A stretch of DNA of 64,000 nt from UBA6055 sp965203755 (GCA_965203755.1 OZ241910.1:2728001-2792000), one strand, 5' to 3'. Shown: positions 26,663-35,765, counted from the stretch's first letter. The notes: generated by a model not told the origin, from the sequence alone. Translations and numbers: made by a program.

Positions 26663-27961
26663 TCATGCCAATTCGGCCAATTCGGACGGATGAATAAGAT
26701 AGCCGGCGATGCAGCTGGCGGCGACAACCGCCGGATTGGACAGATAGATTTCGGCATGGGGTTCGCCCATCCGGCCGCGAAAATTGCGATTGGCGCTGCT
26801 GATGCAGACCTCTCCCGGAGCCAGAACACCCATGTGATTGCCCATGCAGGGGCCGCAGCCAGGCGTGCCGATAGCCGCGCCGGCATCAAGCAGGGCGGTA
26901 ATGTATCCGGCTTCGGCGGCATCGCGCAGCACGATTGACGAAGCCGGTATGACAAGCAGGCGGGCCCGCAGCCTTTTGCCGCCGACAATGCCGGCGGCAG
27001 CTGCGATATCTTCCAAACGGCCATTGGTGCATGTGCCGATAAAGCCGACGTCAACCGGTGTCTTGGCGATCTCCGAAAGGGGCACGGCATGATCTACAGC
27101 ATGCGGACAGGACAGCATCGGCTCAATCCGGCCCAAGTCAATCTGATGGTGAACGGCATAATGCGCTTGAGGGTCAGGATAGAGCGCATTGGCTCGGAAA
27201 AAATCAATGCGCTGCCGATAATCGTTTGGCTGGGTGCGCTTCAGGCTCTTCCGCAGCCATTGCCAAGTCTGGCTGTCAGGCGCCATGCAGGCGTTTTTTG
27301 CCCCCATTTCAGCCATCATATTGGTTAAGACCATGCGAGAATCGGGCGAAAGGCCAGCGATGCCGCCGCCGTCGAACTCTACGGCCATATAAGCGGCGCC
27401 ATCGGCGGACAGTTGGGCGATCAGGCTAATGGTCAAGTCCTTGGACATCACACCCGGGTTAAGCTGCCCCTTGAGCGTGATTCGCATGGTTGCCGGCACC
27501 CGCAGCCAAAGCTGCCCCGTTGCCCACAAAGCAGCTGTTTCGCTGCGTCCAATCCCGGCGCCGAACGCGCCCAGCCAGCCATAATGCGGGCTGTGACTGT
27601 CAGCGCCCAGGAGGGTCATGCCCGGCCCGACGATGCCCTCTTCGCACAAGACCTGATGACAGATGCCGCGCCCAATCTCAAAAAAGCTGGCGATTCCCTG
27701 CTGGTGGACGAATGCCCGTATTTTGGCATGATTCTGCGCGTGTTTGGGGGTTGGCGGCGGGACGGCATGGTCAAGCGTGATGGCGAGACGGTGCGGATAT
27801 TTGACCCTGGAATGCGGCAGCTGTTCAAAGATGCTGGCAATGGCGGCTGTATTGTCATGGCTCAACACGACATCGGGTTCGATCACAACCACATCATTGG
27901 CTTGCGTCGCCGCCTTGCCGCTTGCGCGGGCCAGAATTTTTTCAGTTAATGTCATTCCCAT
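26663..27961 (-). CDS. lysT: Homoaconitase large subunit (LeuC/LysT family)
   Basis: About 432 residues. MGMTLTEKILARASG start, the catalytic [4Fe-4S] cysteines in GTCTNGRLEDI and GCGPCMGNHMG, and SPHYGWLGAFGAGIG. Member of the 3-isopropylmalate dehydratase/homoaconitase large-subunit family. Start chosen at 27961: AGGTGA lies 4 bases upstream. An MFS transporter is divergent, 91 bases away, so the two may share a control region. It is separated from the lysW operon by that transporter and the convergent homocitrate synthase end. Confidence 0.88.
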   Translation of the reverse strand: MGMTLTEKILARASGKAATQANDVVVIEPDVVLSHDNTAAIASIFEQLPHSRVKYPHRLAITLDHAVPPPTPKHAQNHAKIRAFVHQQGIASFFEIGRGICHQVLCEEGIVGPGMTLLGADSHSPHYGWLGAFGAGIGRSETAALWATGQLWLRVPATMRITLKGQLNPGVMSKDLTISLIAQLSADGAAYMAVEFDGGGIAGLSPDSRMVLTNMMAEMGAKNACMAPDSQTWQWLRKSLKRTQPNDYRQRIDFFRANALYPDPQAHYAVHHQIDLGRIEPMLSCPHAVDHAVPLSEIAKTPVDVGFIGTCTNGRLEDIAAAAGIVGGKRLRARLLVIPASSIVLRDAAEAGYITALLDAGAAIGTPGCGPCMGNHMGVLAPGEVCISSANRNFRGRMGEPHAEIYLSNPAVVAASCIAGYLIHPSELAELA

Positions 27962-28005
27962 AGCGTCACCTGAAGATTTTTGCTTTTGCCCAGCCAAATG
28001 TCTGT

Positions 28006-28011
28006 TACAAT
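28006..28011 (+). promoter_or_regulatory. Candidate extended -10 for the MFS transporter
   Basis: TGTTACAAT (TGn plus TACAAT), 42 bases upstream of the MFS start, in the divergent lysT/MFS gap. No clear -35. Confidence 0.4.
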
Positions 28012-28052
28012 GCTGCCACTTGAAAACCCGGAATCAGGCAAACTGAATCATT

Positions 28053-29339
28053 ATGGCTCAAGAACTTCGTGACAAGCTGCATCATAACTTTGCCGTCAAT
28101 ATATTGGATGGCGTCTTTTTCGGGCTTGGAATCGTCGGCTTGGCTTCCTATGTTACCATCATTCCCCTGTTTTTATCCTATTTGACCGACTCTACCGCAC
28201 TGATTGGATTTATGGCAACCTTGTTTCACATTGGCTGGCAGGTGCCGCAGCTATTGACTTCCAATTATGTCGCCGGGCTAAGACGCTACAAACCGATGGT
28301 GCTGTGGATGACCTTGCAGGAACGGCTGCCATATTTTGGTCTGGCGGCCGTCGCATTGATGATCCCGACGATAGGTATGGAGCCGGCGCTGGTCTTGACC
28401 GTCCTTTTGCTGACATGGCAGGCTTTTGGCGGCGGTTTTACCGCCACCGCCTGGCAAAGCATGATTAGCAAAATTATGCCGCCGCATCGTTTGGGCGTTT
28501 TCTTTGGCATGCAAGCGGCCGGTGTCAATTTTTTTGGCGCCGCCGGCGCCTTGATCGCCAGTTTTATTCTGGGCGCATTCGCCTTTCCGCACGGCTTTTC
28601 GCTGCTGTTCCTCATTGCGGCGATGAGCTTGATGGTGTCGTTTGTATTTCTATCGCTGTCATTCGAGCCCGAAAGCCACCCGCGCGATGTGGTCGAGCGC
28701 GTTCAATGGCGCGAATTTGGCCGGCGGCTGAAGGTGATACTAAGACAAGATGTCAATTTTCGCTGGTTTCTGATTGCCCGCAGCTTATCCTCGCTAAGCG
28801 TGACCTCGATTTCGTTTTTCACGATTTATGGCGTCCGCCAATATGAGATGACCCCCGAATTCGCCAGTGTGATGACCAGCGTTCTGCTGGTGTCCCAAAC
28901 CGTCAGCAGCGCCTTCATCGGCTGGATAGGCGACCGCTGGGGGCATCGCCGCGTGCTTGTATTTGGCAATCTGGCGACGGCGCTGTCCATTGTGATCGCA
29001 TTGACGGCGCCGGAGGCAAGCTGGTTTTATCTTGTTTTTGGACTGACTGGCTTGGTCAATGCGACGCGCTGGTCGGCGATTATGTGCATTACGGTGCAGT
29101 TTGGCTCGGTGGCGGAACGTCCCATTTATATCGGCATGGCGAATACCCTGATCGCGCCGGTCACCGTATTCGCGCCGATCATTGGCGGCTGGCTGGTGGA
29201 TGCCGTCAGCTTTGACCTGACGTTCAGCATCTTTGCGCTGGCTGCACTGCTTTCTATGGCGGTGTATGTCATCCTCATGGAAGACCCCGTCCAAGCGGCT
29301 CAAAGAGCGAAACGCAAAGCGGCGGCGACTGGCGACTAA
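28053..29339 (+). CDS. MFS transporter, embedded in the lysine cluster
   Basis: 428 residues with about twelve membrane helices and the MFS loop motif GDRWGHRRVLVFG after helix 8 (second half). Helices about 20-40, 50-70, 85-105, 110-135 and onward. It is plus-strand between lysT (minus) and the homocitrate synthase (minus, convergent with a 4-base overlap at 29336-29339). Position suggests transport of an amino acid or a pathway-related compound, but substrate is inference only. Confidence 0.85.
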   Translation: MAQELRDKLHHNFAVNILDGVFFGLGIVGLASYVTIIPLFLSYLTDSTALIGFMATLFHIGWQVPQLLTSNYVAGLRRYKPMVLWMTLQERLPYFGLAAVALMIPTIGMEPALVLTVLLLTWQAFGGGFTATAWQSMISKIMPPHRLGVFFGMQAAGVNFFGAAGALIASFILGAFAFPHGFSLLFLIAAMSLMVSFVFLSLSFEPESHPRDVVERVQWREFGRRLKVILRQDVNFRWFLIARSLSSLSVTSISFFTIYGVRQYEMTPEFASVMTSVLLVSQTVSSAFIGWIGDRWGHRRVLVFGNLATALSIVIALTAPEASWFYLVFGLTGLVNATRWSAIMCITVQFGSVAERPIYIGMANTLIAPVTVFAPIIGGWLVDAVSFDLTFSIFALAALLSMAVYVILMEDPVQAAQRAKRKAAATGD

Positions 29340-30487
29340 TCGTCCACCGGCTGCATAATGCCGCGCAGGATATGATCCACGTCTTGTATCGAAATCGGCT
29401 GCTCATCCGCCAATGCTTTGACTTGGGACGTGACCAAGCGCAAAATATCTTCCGGCAGTTCAATGCCCAAGGTGGCGGCGCGGTCGCGCATCGCATTGCG
29501 CCCGACCAAGCGATGGGCAACATCAATGCTCCTCGACAGGCCAAAATCGTCTGGATTGATGGCTTCATAAGTGGTCGGATTTTGCAAGACGGCATTGGTG
29601 TGGACGCCGGCTTTATGATGGAAGGCAAGCTCGCCGGTAATCGGCGTGTTAAAAGGGATGGCAATGCCCAGCTTGCCGGCAACCAGCTTTTCAATTTCAG
29701 CCAGCAGGAGCAGGTCATATTTTTCGACGAGTGACTTGTCGTGGGCATATAATCTGCCGACAAGCGCTCCCATGGGGGTGATGCCATTGCGCTCGCCAAT
29801 GCCCAGCACCGTGGTGTCGATATGGGTTGCGCCGGCCTGCAAAGCGCAGAAGGCGTTGGCAACCGCGCAGCCGCTGTCGTTATGACCATGAAACTCGATA
29901 TCGCAGCTGACGGCATCGCGCAGGTTGGAAATGAGGTTGTAGGTGCGAAGCGGGTCAGCGATGCCCACGGTATCGGCGACGCCGACGCGGTTGACGCCAG
30001 CCAAATCCATGGCGCGGTACACCGTCATCACATCGGCGAAGTTGCTGCGAAAAGTGTCCTCGGTGCTAAAGCGCGTCTCGATGCCCTGACTGTTCAGAAA
30101 TCCAATAACCTCCTGTCCGATGGCGATGACTTGTTCCAGGCTTTTCCCATGACTGTATTCGCGCATGTAAGTCGAGGTGCCAATATAGACATCGGCGCCG
30201 TCAATGCCACAGTCCACCGCGAGTTTGGCATCATCCATATTGGCGCGGATGTGCGTTAGCAGCCTGAACGCGCGCGGCATATCCGCCAAGACGCGGATGG
30301 CGCTGGCGCTTTGGGGGCTGGCGACCGGCGTCGAAAGCTCCATGTATTCGACGCCAAACTGGTCCAGCAGTTGAGCGATTTCGCGTTTGTCATCCATCGT
30401 GAAATGCGCGCCGCGAAACTGCTCGCCTTCGCGCAGGGTGGAGTCGATGAAATGAAAGGTCTGAATGGGTATGCGTCGGCTGTGCAT
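29336..30487 (-). CDS. Homocitrate synthase
   Basis: About 383 residues, alpha-IPM synthase/homocitrate synthase family TIM barrel. FIDSTLREGEQF holds the metal-binding acid and general base, and ELSTPVASPQS, STEDTFRS, EFHGHNDSGCAVANAF and GERNGITPMG are family blocks closely resembling the Thermus enzyme. It condenses acetyl-CoA with 2-oxoglutarate to form homocitrate, the entry step of the alpha-aminoadipate lysine pathway. Start at ATG 30487 has GGGGAG with a 4-base spacer. It is the last gene of the lysW operon (17-base gap after lysK) and overlaps the MFS gene end by 4 bases, convergently. I did not find homoisocitrate dehydrogenase or LysN in the window. Confidence 0.92.
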   Translation of the reverse strand: MHSRRIPIQTFHFIDSTLREGEQFRGAHFTMDDKREIAQLLDQFGVEYMELSTPVASPQSASAIRVLADMPRAFRLLTHIRANMDDAKLAVDCGIDGADVYIGTSTYMREYSHGKSLEQVIAIGQEVIGFLNSQGIETRFSTEDTFRSNFADVMTVYRAMDLAGVNRVGVADTVGIADPLRTYNLISNLRDAVSCDIEFHGHNDSGCAVANAFCALQAGATHIDTTVLGIGERNGITPMGALVGRLYAHDKSLVEKYDLLLLAEIEKLVAGKLGIAIPFNTPITGELAFHHKAGVHTNAVLQNPTTYEAINPDDFGLSRSIDVAHRLVGRNAMRDRAATLGIELPEDILRLVTSQVKALADEQPISIQDVDHILRGIMQPVDD

Positions 30488-30504
30488 AAGGCTCCCCGCC
30501 TGGT

Positions 30505-31557
30505 TCAAATTTGTTCAAGGACATGCGTAAGCGCCTGGATGGCTCGCAGGTATTCATCCAGGTCAATGTGTTCATGGGGGGTATGGTCAAGTGATGAATC
30601 ACCAGGACCATAGGCGACTATCGGACAATCCCACAAGCGGCCGACGACATTCATATCGGCGGTGCCGGTCTTGTAGACGAAACGCGGTCGGCCGGCGCAA
30701 GCTCGTATCGCACGGCGAAACCGGCGGCTAAGCTCGCTGTCTTTTTCTCCAGCAAAGGCGAGTTCGGCGCCGCGCGTTGAAAGGGCAGCGCCGTCTGCCG
30801 GCGGGAACCGCCGGATGATGTCTTGCGGCTCAATGCCGGGCGGCAAACGGAATCCAAGCGTCATTTCAGCAATGCCGTTCACCCCTTCCTGACGGGTGTT
30901 TATCTCGCGGATAGAGACATCCAGGCGGGAAAAAAGCGAATGCCGGTCCCTATTGAAGCTGTCGGCGCCGGTTTTGACGGCCAGCCAGTAATGAACTGCC
31001 CGCTCGGCCGGACTCAGCGCATCGCCGGCGCTGTGCGACAGCCCGCCTTCCCAATGCCAGTCGAGCAGCAGACGTCCCTTGTAGCCCAACGTGATTCGAT
31101 CCCAATGCGAAGGCTCGCCAATGACGCAGTAATCCGGGCGATAGCGGCCGGCGGCGTGACGCGCGCCCTTGCTGGTTGCCGCTTCTTCTTCAACCGCGCC
31201 AATCACAATCACGCGGACATCGGCGCTTAATTGGGCGCGCCGCGCCGCGCCGGCGAAGGTGCAAAGCGGCCCTTTGGCATCAACCGACCCCCTGCCATAC
31301 AATCGCCGGCCGTCGATGTGAACCTGTGGAAAGCCGGCAAAGGTGTCTATATGACCCAGCAAAACAATCTCGCGGTCGCCGCGGCCGACGATGCCGACCG
31401 CGCTGCCAGCCTCATCCACAAAGGCTTCGTCGTATGCCTGCGCCTTCATCCAATTCACCAGGAACTCGGCCGCCGCCGCCTCGCCGCCGGATGGGCTTGG
31501 AATCGCAACCAGGTCATAGAGCAGCGCTTCGGCGGCAGCGTTGGAAGGCGAAATCAT
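30505..31557 (-). CDS. lysK: [LysW]-lysine hydrolase
   Basis: About 350 residues, M20-type zinc peptidase. LGHIDTFAG and GRGSVDAKGPL have His and Asp metal ligands; GAVEEEAATSKGARH has the catalytic Glu pair; YGPGDSSLDHTPHEHI ends in another ligand His. It releases lysine from its C-terminal carrier LysW in the last step. ATG at 31557 follows the lysJ stop by 2 bases, so the pair is coupled. The name lysK is by analogy with Thermus; if the pathway also makes arginine it may serve both. Confidence 0.9.
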   Translation of the reverse strand: MISPSNAAAEALLYDLVAIPSPSGGEAAAAEFLVNWMKAQAYDEAFVDEAGSAVGIVGRGDREIVLLGHIDTFAGFPQVHIDGRRLYGRGSVDAKGPLCTFAGAARRAQLSADVRVIVIGAVEEEAATSKGARHAAGRYRPDYCVIGEPSHWDRITLGYKGRLLLDWHWEGGLSHSAGDALSPAERAVHYWLAVKTGADSFNRDRHSLFSRLDVSIREINTRQEGVNGIAEMTLGFRLPPGIEPQDIIRRFPPADGAALSTRGAELAFAGEKDSELSRRFRRAIRACAGRPRFVYKTGTADMNVVGRLWDCPIVAYGPGDSSLDHTPHEHIDLDEYLRAIQALTHVLEQI

Positions 31558-31559
31558 AG

Positions 31560-32726
31560 CTAATCCAATGCCGCAGCGATGGCCGCCGCCAAGTCTTGCA
31601 GTTGGTCGCGGCTGATAATCAAAGGCGGCAGCAGGCGCAGCACATTCAAGCCCGCCGGCAGGCCTAGCGCACCGCATTCTTGCAGCGTTTTGAGCGCCGG
31701 CGTGACGCGGCCGCGCAACTCCAGCCCAATCATCAACCCCCGACCGCGGACCGCGCGAACCGCCTTCAGACGGCGGGCCTTGAGTTCTTCGATGAACCAC
31801 AGTCCATTGTCATGCGCCTGCTGGACAAGATTCTCGCCGCCGATGGTGGTGATGGCGGCAATGGCGGCCGCGCAGGCGAGCGGGTTGCCGCCGAAAGTGC
31901 TGCCGTGCGTCCCCCGGTCAATGGGTCCATGGGCAGCCCGCCAGCAGACCGCGCCCATCGGCAGCCCGCCGCCAATCGCCTTGCCAATGGAAACAATGTC
32001 AGGGACGATAGCGGCCGGCTCAAAGGCAAACCATGTCCCCGTCCGTCCCAGGCCGGTTTGAATTTCGTCCAAAATCAGCATAGCGCCGGCCTGGTCACAG
32101 CAGGCCCGCAGCGCTTGCAAAAACTCAATGTCAGCCGGATGCACTCCCCCCTCGCCTTGGATGGCTTCGACGACCACGGCGGCCGTCCCTCCGCTAATCG
32201 CTCGGCGGGCGGCTTCAATGTCGTTGTAGGCGATGTGAGTGACCGGCGGCAGCCAGGATTGAAAAGGCTGACGATATTTGGCTGTCCAAGTCATGGAGAG
32301 GGCACCGGCGGTACGGCCGTGGAATGCGCGTTTGGCGGCCACAATCCCATCGCGCCCGGTCAGCAGTCGGGCGACTTTGAGCGCGGCTTCATTGGCTTCG
32401 GCGCCGCTGCTGCACAAAAAAAAGCGATTCAGGTCGGCGGGCATAATCGCGCCAAGCAGCTGATAAAGCTCGGCGCGGCGGTCATTGTAGAAAGACTCAT
32501 GGCAGGTAATCAGGGTTTGGGCTTGGCCAGAGACCGCCCGCAGGATGGCCGGGTGACAGTGACCCAAGGCCGCGACTCCCTGCCCGCTGGTGGCGTCAAG
32601 GTAGCGGCTGCCGGTTTGGTCATAGACATAAACGCCCTCGCCGCGCACCAGGGCCGTTGGACGTTTGGCATACGCGCCTGAACCGTGCCGGTCCTCAAGT
32701 TTGAATAATGCTGCTGTGTCGATCAT
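31560..32726 (-). CDS. lysJ: [LysW]-aminoadipate semialdehyde/glutamate semialdehyde transaminase
   Basis: About 388 residues, class III PLP aminotransferase. GSGAEANEAALKVAR, LDEIQTGLGRTGTWFAFE and SIGKAIGGGLPMGAVCW (PLP lysine) are diagnostic. It transaminates the LysW-bound semialdehyde. Start at ATG 32726 overlaps the lysZ stop as ATGA, proof of translational coupling. It is in operon position lysZ-lysJ-lysK. Confidence 0.92.
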   Translation of the reverse strand: MIDTAALFKLEDRHGSGAYAKRPTALVRGEGVYVYDQTGSRYLDATSGQGVAALGHCHPAILRAVSGQAQTLITCHESFYNDRRAELYQLLGAIMPADLNRFFLCSSGAEANEAALKVARLLTGRDGIVAAKRAFHGRTAGALSMTWTAKYRQPFQSWLPPVTHIAYNDIEAARRAISGGTAAVVVEAIQGEGGVHPADIEFLQALRACCDQAGAMLILDEIQTGLGRTGTWFAFEPAAIVPDIVSIGKAIGGGLPMGAVCWRAAHGPIDRGTHGSTFGGNPLACAAAIAAITTIGGENLVQQAHDNGLWFIEELKARRLKAVRAVRGRGLMIGLELRGRVTPALKTLQECGALGLPAGLNVLRLLPPLIISRDQLQDLAAAIAAALD

Positions 32727-33532
32727 GTGATGAACCTCGTTCCAGAGCCGGACAATGCCTGCGAAACCGGATTGGCGCCGCGCCCGTCGCCGATAATGAC
32801 CCGGCGGATGCCGCCATGAAGCGCTTCTTTGACTGCCAGCACTTTGCGCTTCATGCGGCCTTGCGCCCATTGCATCGCGCTGTCCATCTGCGCCGGCAAG
32901 ACTTGGCTGACCAATGATGTTTCGTCAGGAAAATGGCGATAAAGGCCTTTGACATTGCTCAAAATAAGCAGTGTGTCCGCCTTCAAGGCACAGGCGACCG
33001 CCGCGCCGGCGCGGTCGCCGTCAATGTTGAGCAGCCCATCGGGGCTCATCGCCATTGGCGGCAGCACCGGCGCTTGAGTTCGCTCAAGCAGGTTATTCAA
33101 TGGCAAGGCATTCACCCTCTGAATCGAGCCACTGTAATCATCGCGGACGACGCGGATTCGCCCGTTAAAGACAGCCCGAATCGCCTGCTTGCGTCTGCCT
33201 TCCACCACCACGTTGGCGCCGACGAGGCCTTCCGCGGCGACGCCCCGCTGGCGCAGGGCAGACACCAGCCCTTCATTGGCTGATTCAGATGCGCGCACAA
33301 AAATATCCCGAACCGCCGCCGGCGTATAGCGGGAACTGTGGCCGGAGGGCGAGATGAGTGTTTGCGCCTCAACGCCCAAATCGGCGCAGATCTGATTCAT
33401 GGCGGCGCTGACGCCATGAACCACAACCAGCGGCTGCCGCCGGGCGATTCCGGCGAGGTCATCACAGGCGGCCGCCAGGTTCAGCCCTTCGCCGCCGCCT
33501 AATTTGACCACCAGTATGCTGTCGGATGTCAT
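32723..33532 (-). CDS. lysZ: [LysW]-aminoadipate kinase
   Basis: 269 residues of the amino-acid kinase (ArgB-like) family. VVKLGGGEGLNLA at the N-terminus, EGLVGANVVVEGRRK, and LNIDGDRAGAAVACALKAD fit the LysZ/ArgB group. The final RFIT follows a GSGT substrate loop. It phosphorylates the carrier-bound alpha-aminoadipate side chain. ATG at 33532; ends in an overlap with lysJ. Confidence 0.92.
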   Translation of the reverse strand: MTSDSILVVKLGGGEGLNLAAACDDLAGIARRQPLVVVHGVSAAMNQICADLGVEAQTLISPSGHSSRYTPAAVRDIFVRASESANEGLVSALRQRGVAAEGLVGANVVVEGRRKQAIRAVFNGRIRVVRDDYSGSIQRVNALPLNNLLERTQAPVLPPMAMSPDGLLNIDGDRAGAAVACALKADTLLILSNVKGLYRHFPDETSLVSQVLPAQMDSAMQWAQGRMKRKVLAVKEALHGGIRRVIIGDGRGANPVSQALSGSGTRFIT

Positions 33533-33543
33533 CAGCGCCGCCT

Positions 33544-34569
33544 TTATGGATAGATGCCAGGAAACTCCAGCCCGGTCGTTTCTTCAATGCCAAACATGAG
33601 ATTCATGCACTGCACCGCAGAGCCGGCGGCGCCTTTGCCCAAGTTGTCCAGGGCGGCGATCACCACCAGATGCGCCCCATCCGCGTCCAGTTCAAAGCCG
33701 ATGTCGCAATAATTGGTCCCAGCGACTATGCGCGGCTCTGGCAAACGATGCAAGCCGACTTTGCCACTGACAAGCCGCACAAAGGGCTCATCGCGGTATC
33801 GGCCGCGATACAGCTTCCAAATATCTCTTTCGACTTTCGGCTCGCTTAGATAGCAATGCGCCAGCAGATGGACGCCGCGTATCATTTCGATGGCGGTTAC
33901 GGCAAAGTCGATAGGGGCCTCTTCACCCAGCATCATCTGGACTTCGGCTGTATGACGATGCCGCGTGGCTTGATAAGTGCGGACGGCGCCGCTGCGTACC
34001 GGGTGATGTGTACTGGCGCCGAACTTGTTGCCGCTTTCCGATGACCCCACTTTGATTTCAGCCACAGCCCGTTCCAGGATGCCGGCTTGGATGAGCGGAT
34101 CAAGGGCAAGATTGACTGCTGTTGCGTTGCAGCCGACGCCGCTGACGCAGCTCGCGCCTTTCAGTTTGCCGCGGTTGCGCTCCGGCAGCCCATAGACAAA
34201 GCGGTCCAGCCATTGCGGCGCCGGATGGGCTTCGTTATACCAGCGCTCGTAGGCGGCGGCTGAATCAAGGCGGAAATCGGCTGAAAGATCAATCAGCCGC
34301 GGCGCAAGCTCGGCATAGGTTTCGATGTTCCGCGCGGCGGTTTTGTGCGGCAGCGCCAAAAAGAGAATATCGCCGGCTTGCAGGGCATCGGGATGAATAA
34401 ATTTCAAAGTCGATGCCTTACGCAGATTGGGATGAAGGCTGTGAACATAGCGCCCGGCGTATGCGCGGCTGGTGATCTGGGTGACTTCAACGCTCGGATG
34501 AAAATGAAGCAAGCGCAAAAGTTCGCCGCCGGTATAACCGCTGCCGCCGATGATGCCTGCTTGAATCAC
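33544..34569 (-). CDS. lysY: [LysW]-aminoadipyl phosphate reductase (ArgC family)
   Basis: 341 residues. N-terminal NAD(P)-binding GIIGGSGYTGGELLRLL, catalytic cysteine in CVSGVGCNATAV, and KVGSSESGNKFG. It reduces the LysW-bound acyl phosphate to the semialdehyde. GTG start overlaps the lysX stop by 4 bases. It might also act in arginine synthesis if the LysW system is bifunctional, as in some archaea. Confidence 0.92.
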   Translation of the reverse strand: MIQAGIIGGSGYTGGELLRLLHFHPSVEVTQITSRAYAGRYVHSLHPNLRKASTLKFIHPDALQAGDILFLALPHKTAARNIETYAELAPRLIDLSADFRLDSAAAYERWYNEAHPAPQWLDRFVYGLPERNRGKLKGASCVSGVGCNATAVNLALDPLIQAGILERAVAEIKVGSSESGNKFGASTHHPVRSGAVRTYQATRHRHTAEVQMMLGEEAPIDFAVTAIEMIRGVHLLAHCYLSEPKVERDIWKLYRGRYRDEPFVRLVSGKVGLHRLPEPRIVAGTNYCDIGFELDADGAHLVVIAALDNLGKGAAGSAVQCMNLMFGIEETTGLEFPGIYP

Positions 34570-35444
34570 ACCGCGACTCCGGTTTCTCGAATAACAAAAT
34601 CGATGACTTCCTGCGCGATGTTGACCCCGGTGGGTTTGCTGCTGTTGCGAAATTCCATCGTGTGATTGATTTCATTGACCACATAGCTTCCCTGTGCATC
34701 TTCAAGCAGGTCAATGGCAAGTATGCCGCCGCCGACGGCTTGGGCGGCGCGAACGCAGATATCGTTCAGGGTTTCCGTGATGGGACAGTTGGCGGCTTGG
34801 CCGCCGCGGGCTGTGTTGGTGATCCAGTGATTGGATATGCGATAGATGGCGGCAATCGCGCGGTCACCGACAACAAAGGCGCGGATGTCTCGCCCAGGTT
34901 TATCGACGTATTCCTGGATATAGTAAACATGATGATTGTAATCGCCAAGTGTCTGACGATGCTCGATAATGGCTTCGGCGCTGTCGCGATTATGGATGCG
35001 CGCCAGCAGCCGCCCCCAAGATCCGGTAACGGGCTTCATCACGGCCGGATATTCGACGGCTTCAATGGCTTGCATGGCGCTGGCCGGCGTGAAGGCGACT
35101 CGAGTATGCGGCTGGGCGATTTTGTGTTGGGCTAGGGCCAGGCTCGTCCGCAGCTTGTCGCCGCAGATCGCGGCGGTTTCATAAGTGTTGAAGCTGTGGA
35201 TGCCCCAGCTGTTGAGAATAGCCAGCGCATACATCCCGCGCGAGGTGCTGACGCAGCGCTCAAACACCAGGTCATATTCGCTCCAGGCGATGCCGGAAGG
35301 CGCCGGCTGTTCGGGTCCTTGGGTGATGTCGAAATTCAGTTCGCGGTCCAAGATGATATCAGGGCTGATGCCGCGGTGATTGAAGGCAGCCAGAATCAGT
35401 TTTTCTTCGGCGCGGATATGGGTTACGAGCAAGGCAACGCGCAT
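34566..35444 (-). CDS. lysX: Alpha-aminoadipate-LysW ligase
   Basis: About 292 residues, an ATP-grasp ligase of the RimK/LysX family. ERCVSTSRG, CGDKLRTSLALA, MKPVTGSWGRLLARI, YIQEYVDKPGRDIRAFVVGDR, ITNTARGGQAANCP, and NEINHTMEFRN follow the Thermus LysX sequence closely. It joins the alpha-amino group of alpha-aminoadipate to the C-terminal glutamate of LysW. Its own ATG at 35444 is 5 bases after the lysW stop. Specificity for aminoadipate rather than glutamate (ArgX) is supported by the NSxxTGV-like segment but not proven. Confidence 0.93.
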   Translation of the reverse strand: MRVALLVTHIRAEEKLILAAFNHRGISPDIILDRELNFDITQGPEQPAPSGIAWSEYDLVFERCVSTSRGMYALAILNSWGIHSFNTYETAAICGDKLRTSLALAQHKIAQPHTRVAFTPASAMQAIEAVEYPAVMKPVTGSWGRLLARIHNRDSAEAIIEHRQTLGDYNHHVYYIQEYVDKPGRDIRAFVVGDRAIAAIYRISNHWITNTARGGQAANCPITETLNDICVRAAQAVGGGILAIDLLEDAQGSYVVNEINHTMEFRNSSKPTGVNIAQEVIDFVIRETGVAV

Positions 35445-35449
35445 CGTGT

Positions 35450-35626
35450 CTATTCTCCCCAGTCTTCTTCGACTTCGGGCGCAAGTTCGAGCGTTATGGG
35501 CGCAAGCCCCATGATTTCGAGTTCGGCGCCGCATTCCAGGCAGGCAACAAGCTCATTTTCCATCGCATCAGCGGGAATATCGACTTGGGCATCACATTCT
35601 GGGCATAAAGGTGTTTCGGCTGTCAT
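35450..35626 (-). CDS. lysW: LysW amino-group carrier protein
   Basis: A 58-residue acidic protein. Four cysteines in two CxxC pairs (residues 8 and 11, 29 and 32) bind zinc, and the C-terminus is EEDWGE, the conserved EDWGE tail whose terminal glutamate carries the substrate. It starts MTAETPLCPECDAQ. ATG at 35626 has AGGAG with a 7-base spacer; the stop is TAG at 35450-35452. LysW is the protecting-group protein of the alpha-aminoadipate lysine (and sometimes arginine) pathway. Short, so easily missed by gene callers. It is the first structural gene after the leader region, directly followed by lysX. Confidence 0.97.
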   Translation of the reverse strand: MTAETPLCPECDAQVDIPADAMENELVACLECGAELEIMGLAPITLELAPEVEEDWGE

Positions 35627-35700
35627 AGAGGTCTCCTGTTGCTATACTTGGCATGCGTGAATAATTTGTCAGATCGGCTTGCAGGTCGACTCATATAATG

Positions 35701-35723
35701 AAAAAACCCGCTCGCGGGCGGGT
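35701..35723 (-). terminator. Intrinsic terminator before lysW (attenuator hairpin 3:4)
   Basis: Minus strand ACCCGC (35723-35718), a 6-base loop, then GCGGGT (35711-35706) followed by TTTTTT (35706-35701). It ends about 75 bases before the lysW start, downstream of the leader ORF, with no complete gene immediately upstream that would need it; this is the arrangement of an attenuator. Confidence 0.8.
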
Positions 35724-35761
35724 ATGTGTGTTCAAGTTTTACAAGCAGCACAAACAAGCCC
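35716..35761 (-). promoter_or_regulatory. Candidate antiterminator hairpin 2:3
   Basis: Minus strand segment 35761-35749 (GGGCTTGTTTGTG) can pair with 35728-35716 (CACATACCCGCCC); 10 of 13 positions match. The second segment includes the 5' arm of the terminator (ACCCGC), so this pairing and the terminator exclude each other. A further pairing, 1:2, joins 35803-35796 (GCACAAGC, inside the leader codons 8-10) with 35755-35748 (GTTTGTGC), 8 pairs including one G-U. Confidence 0.55.
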
Positions 35762-35765
35762 AAAA

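Noticed and set aside
31680..32681. 333-codon plus-strand frame inside lysJ
   Set aside because: Antisense to a clearly identified aminotransferase.
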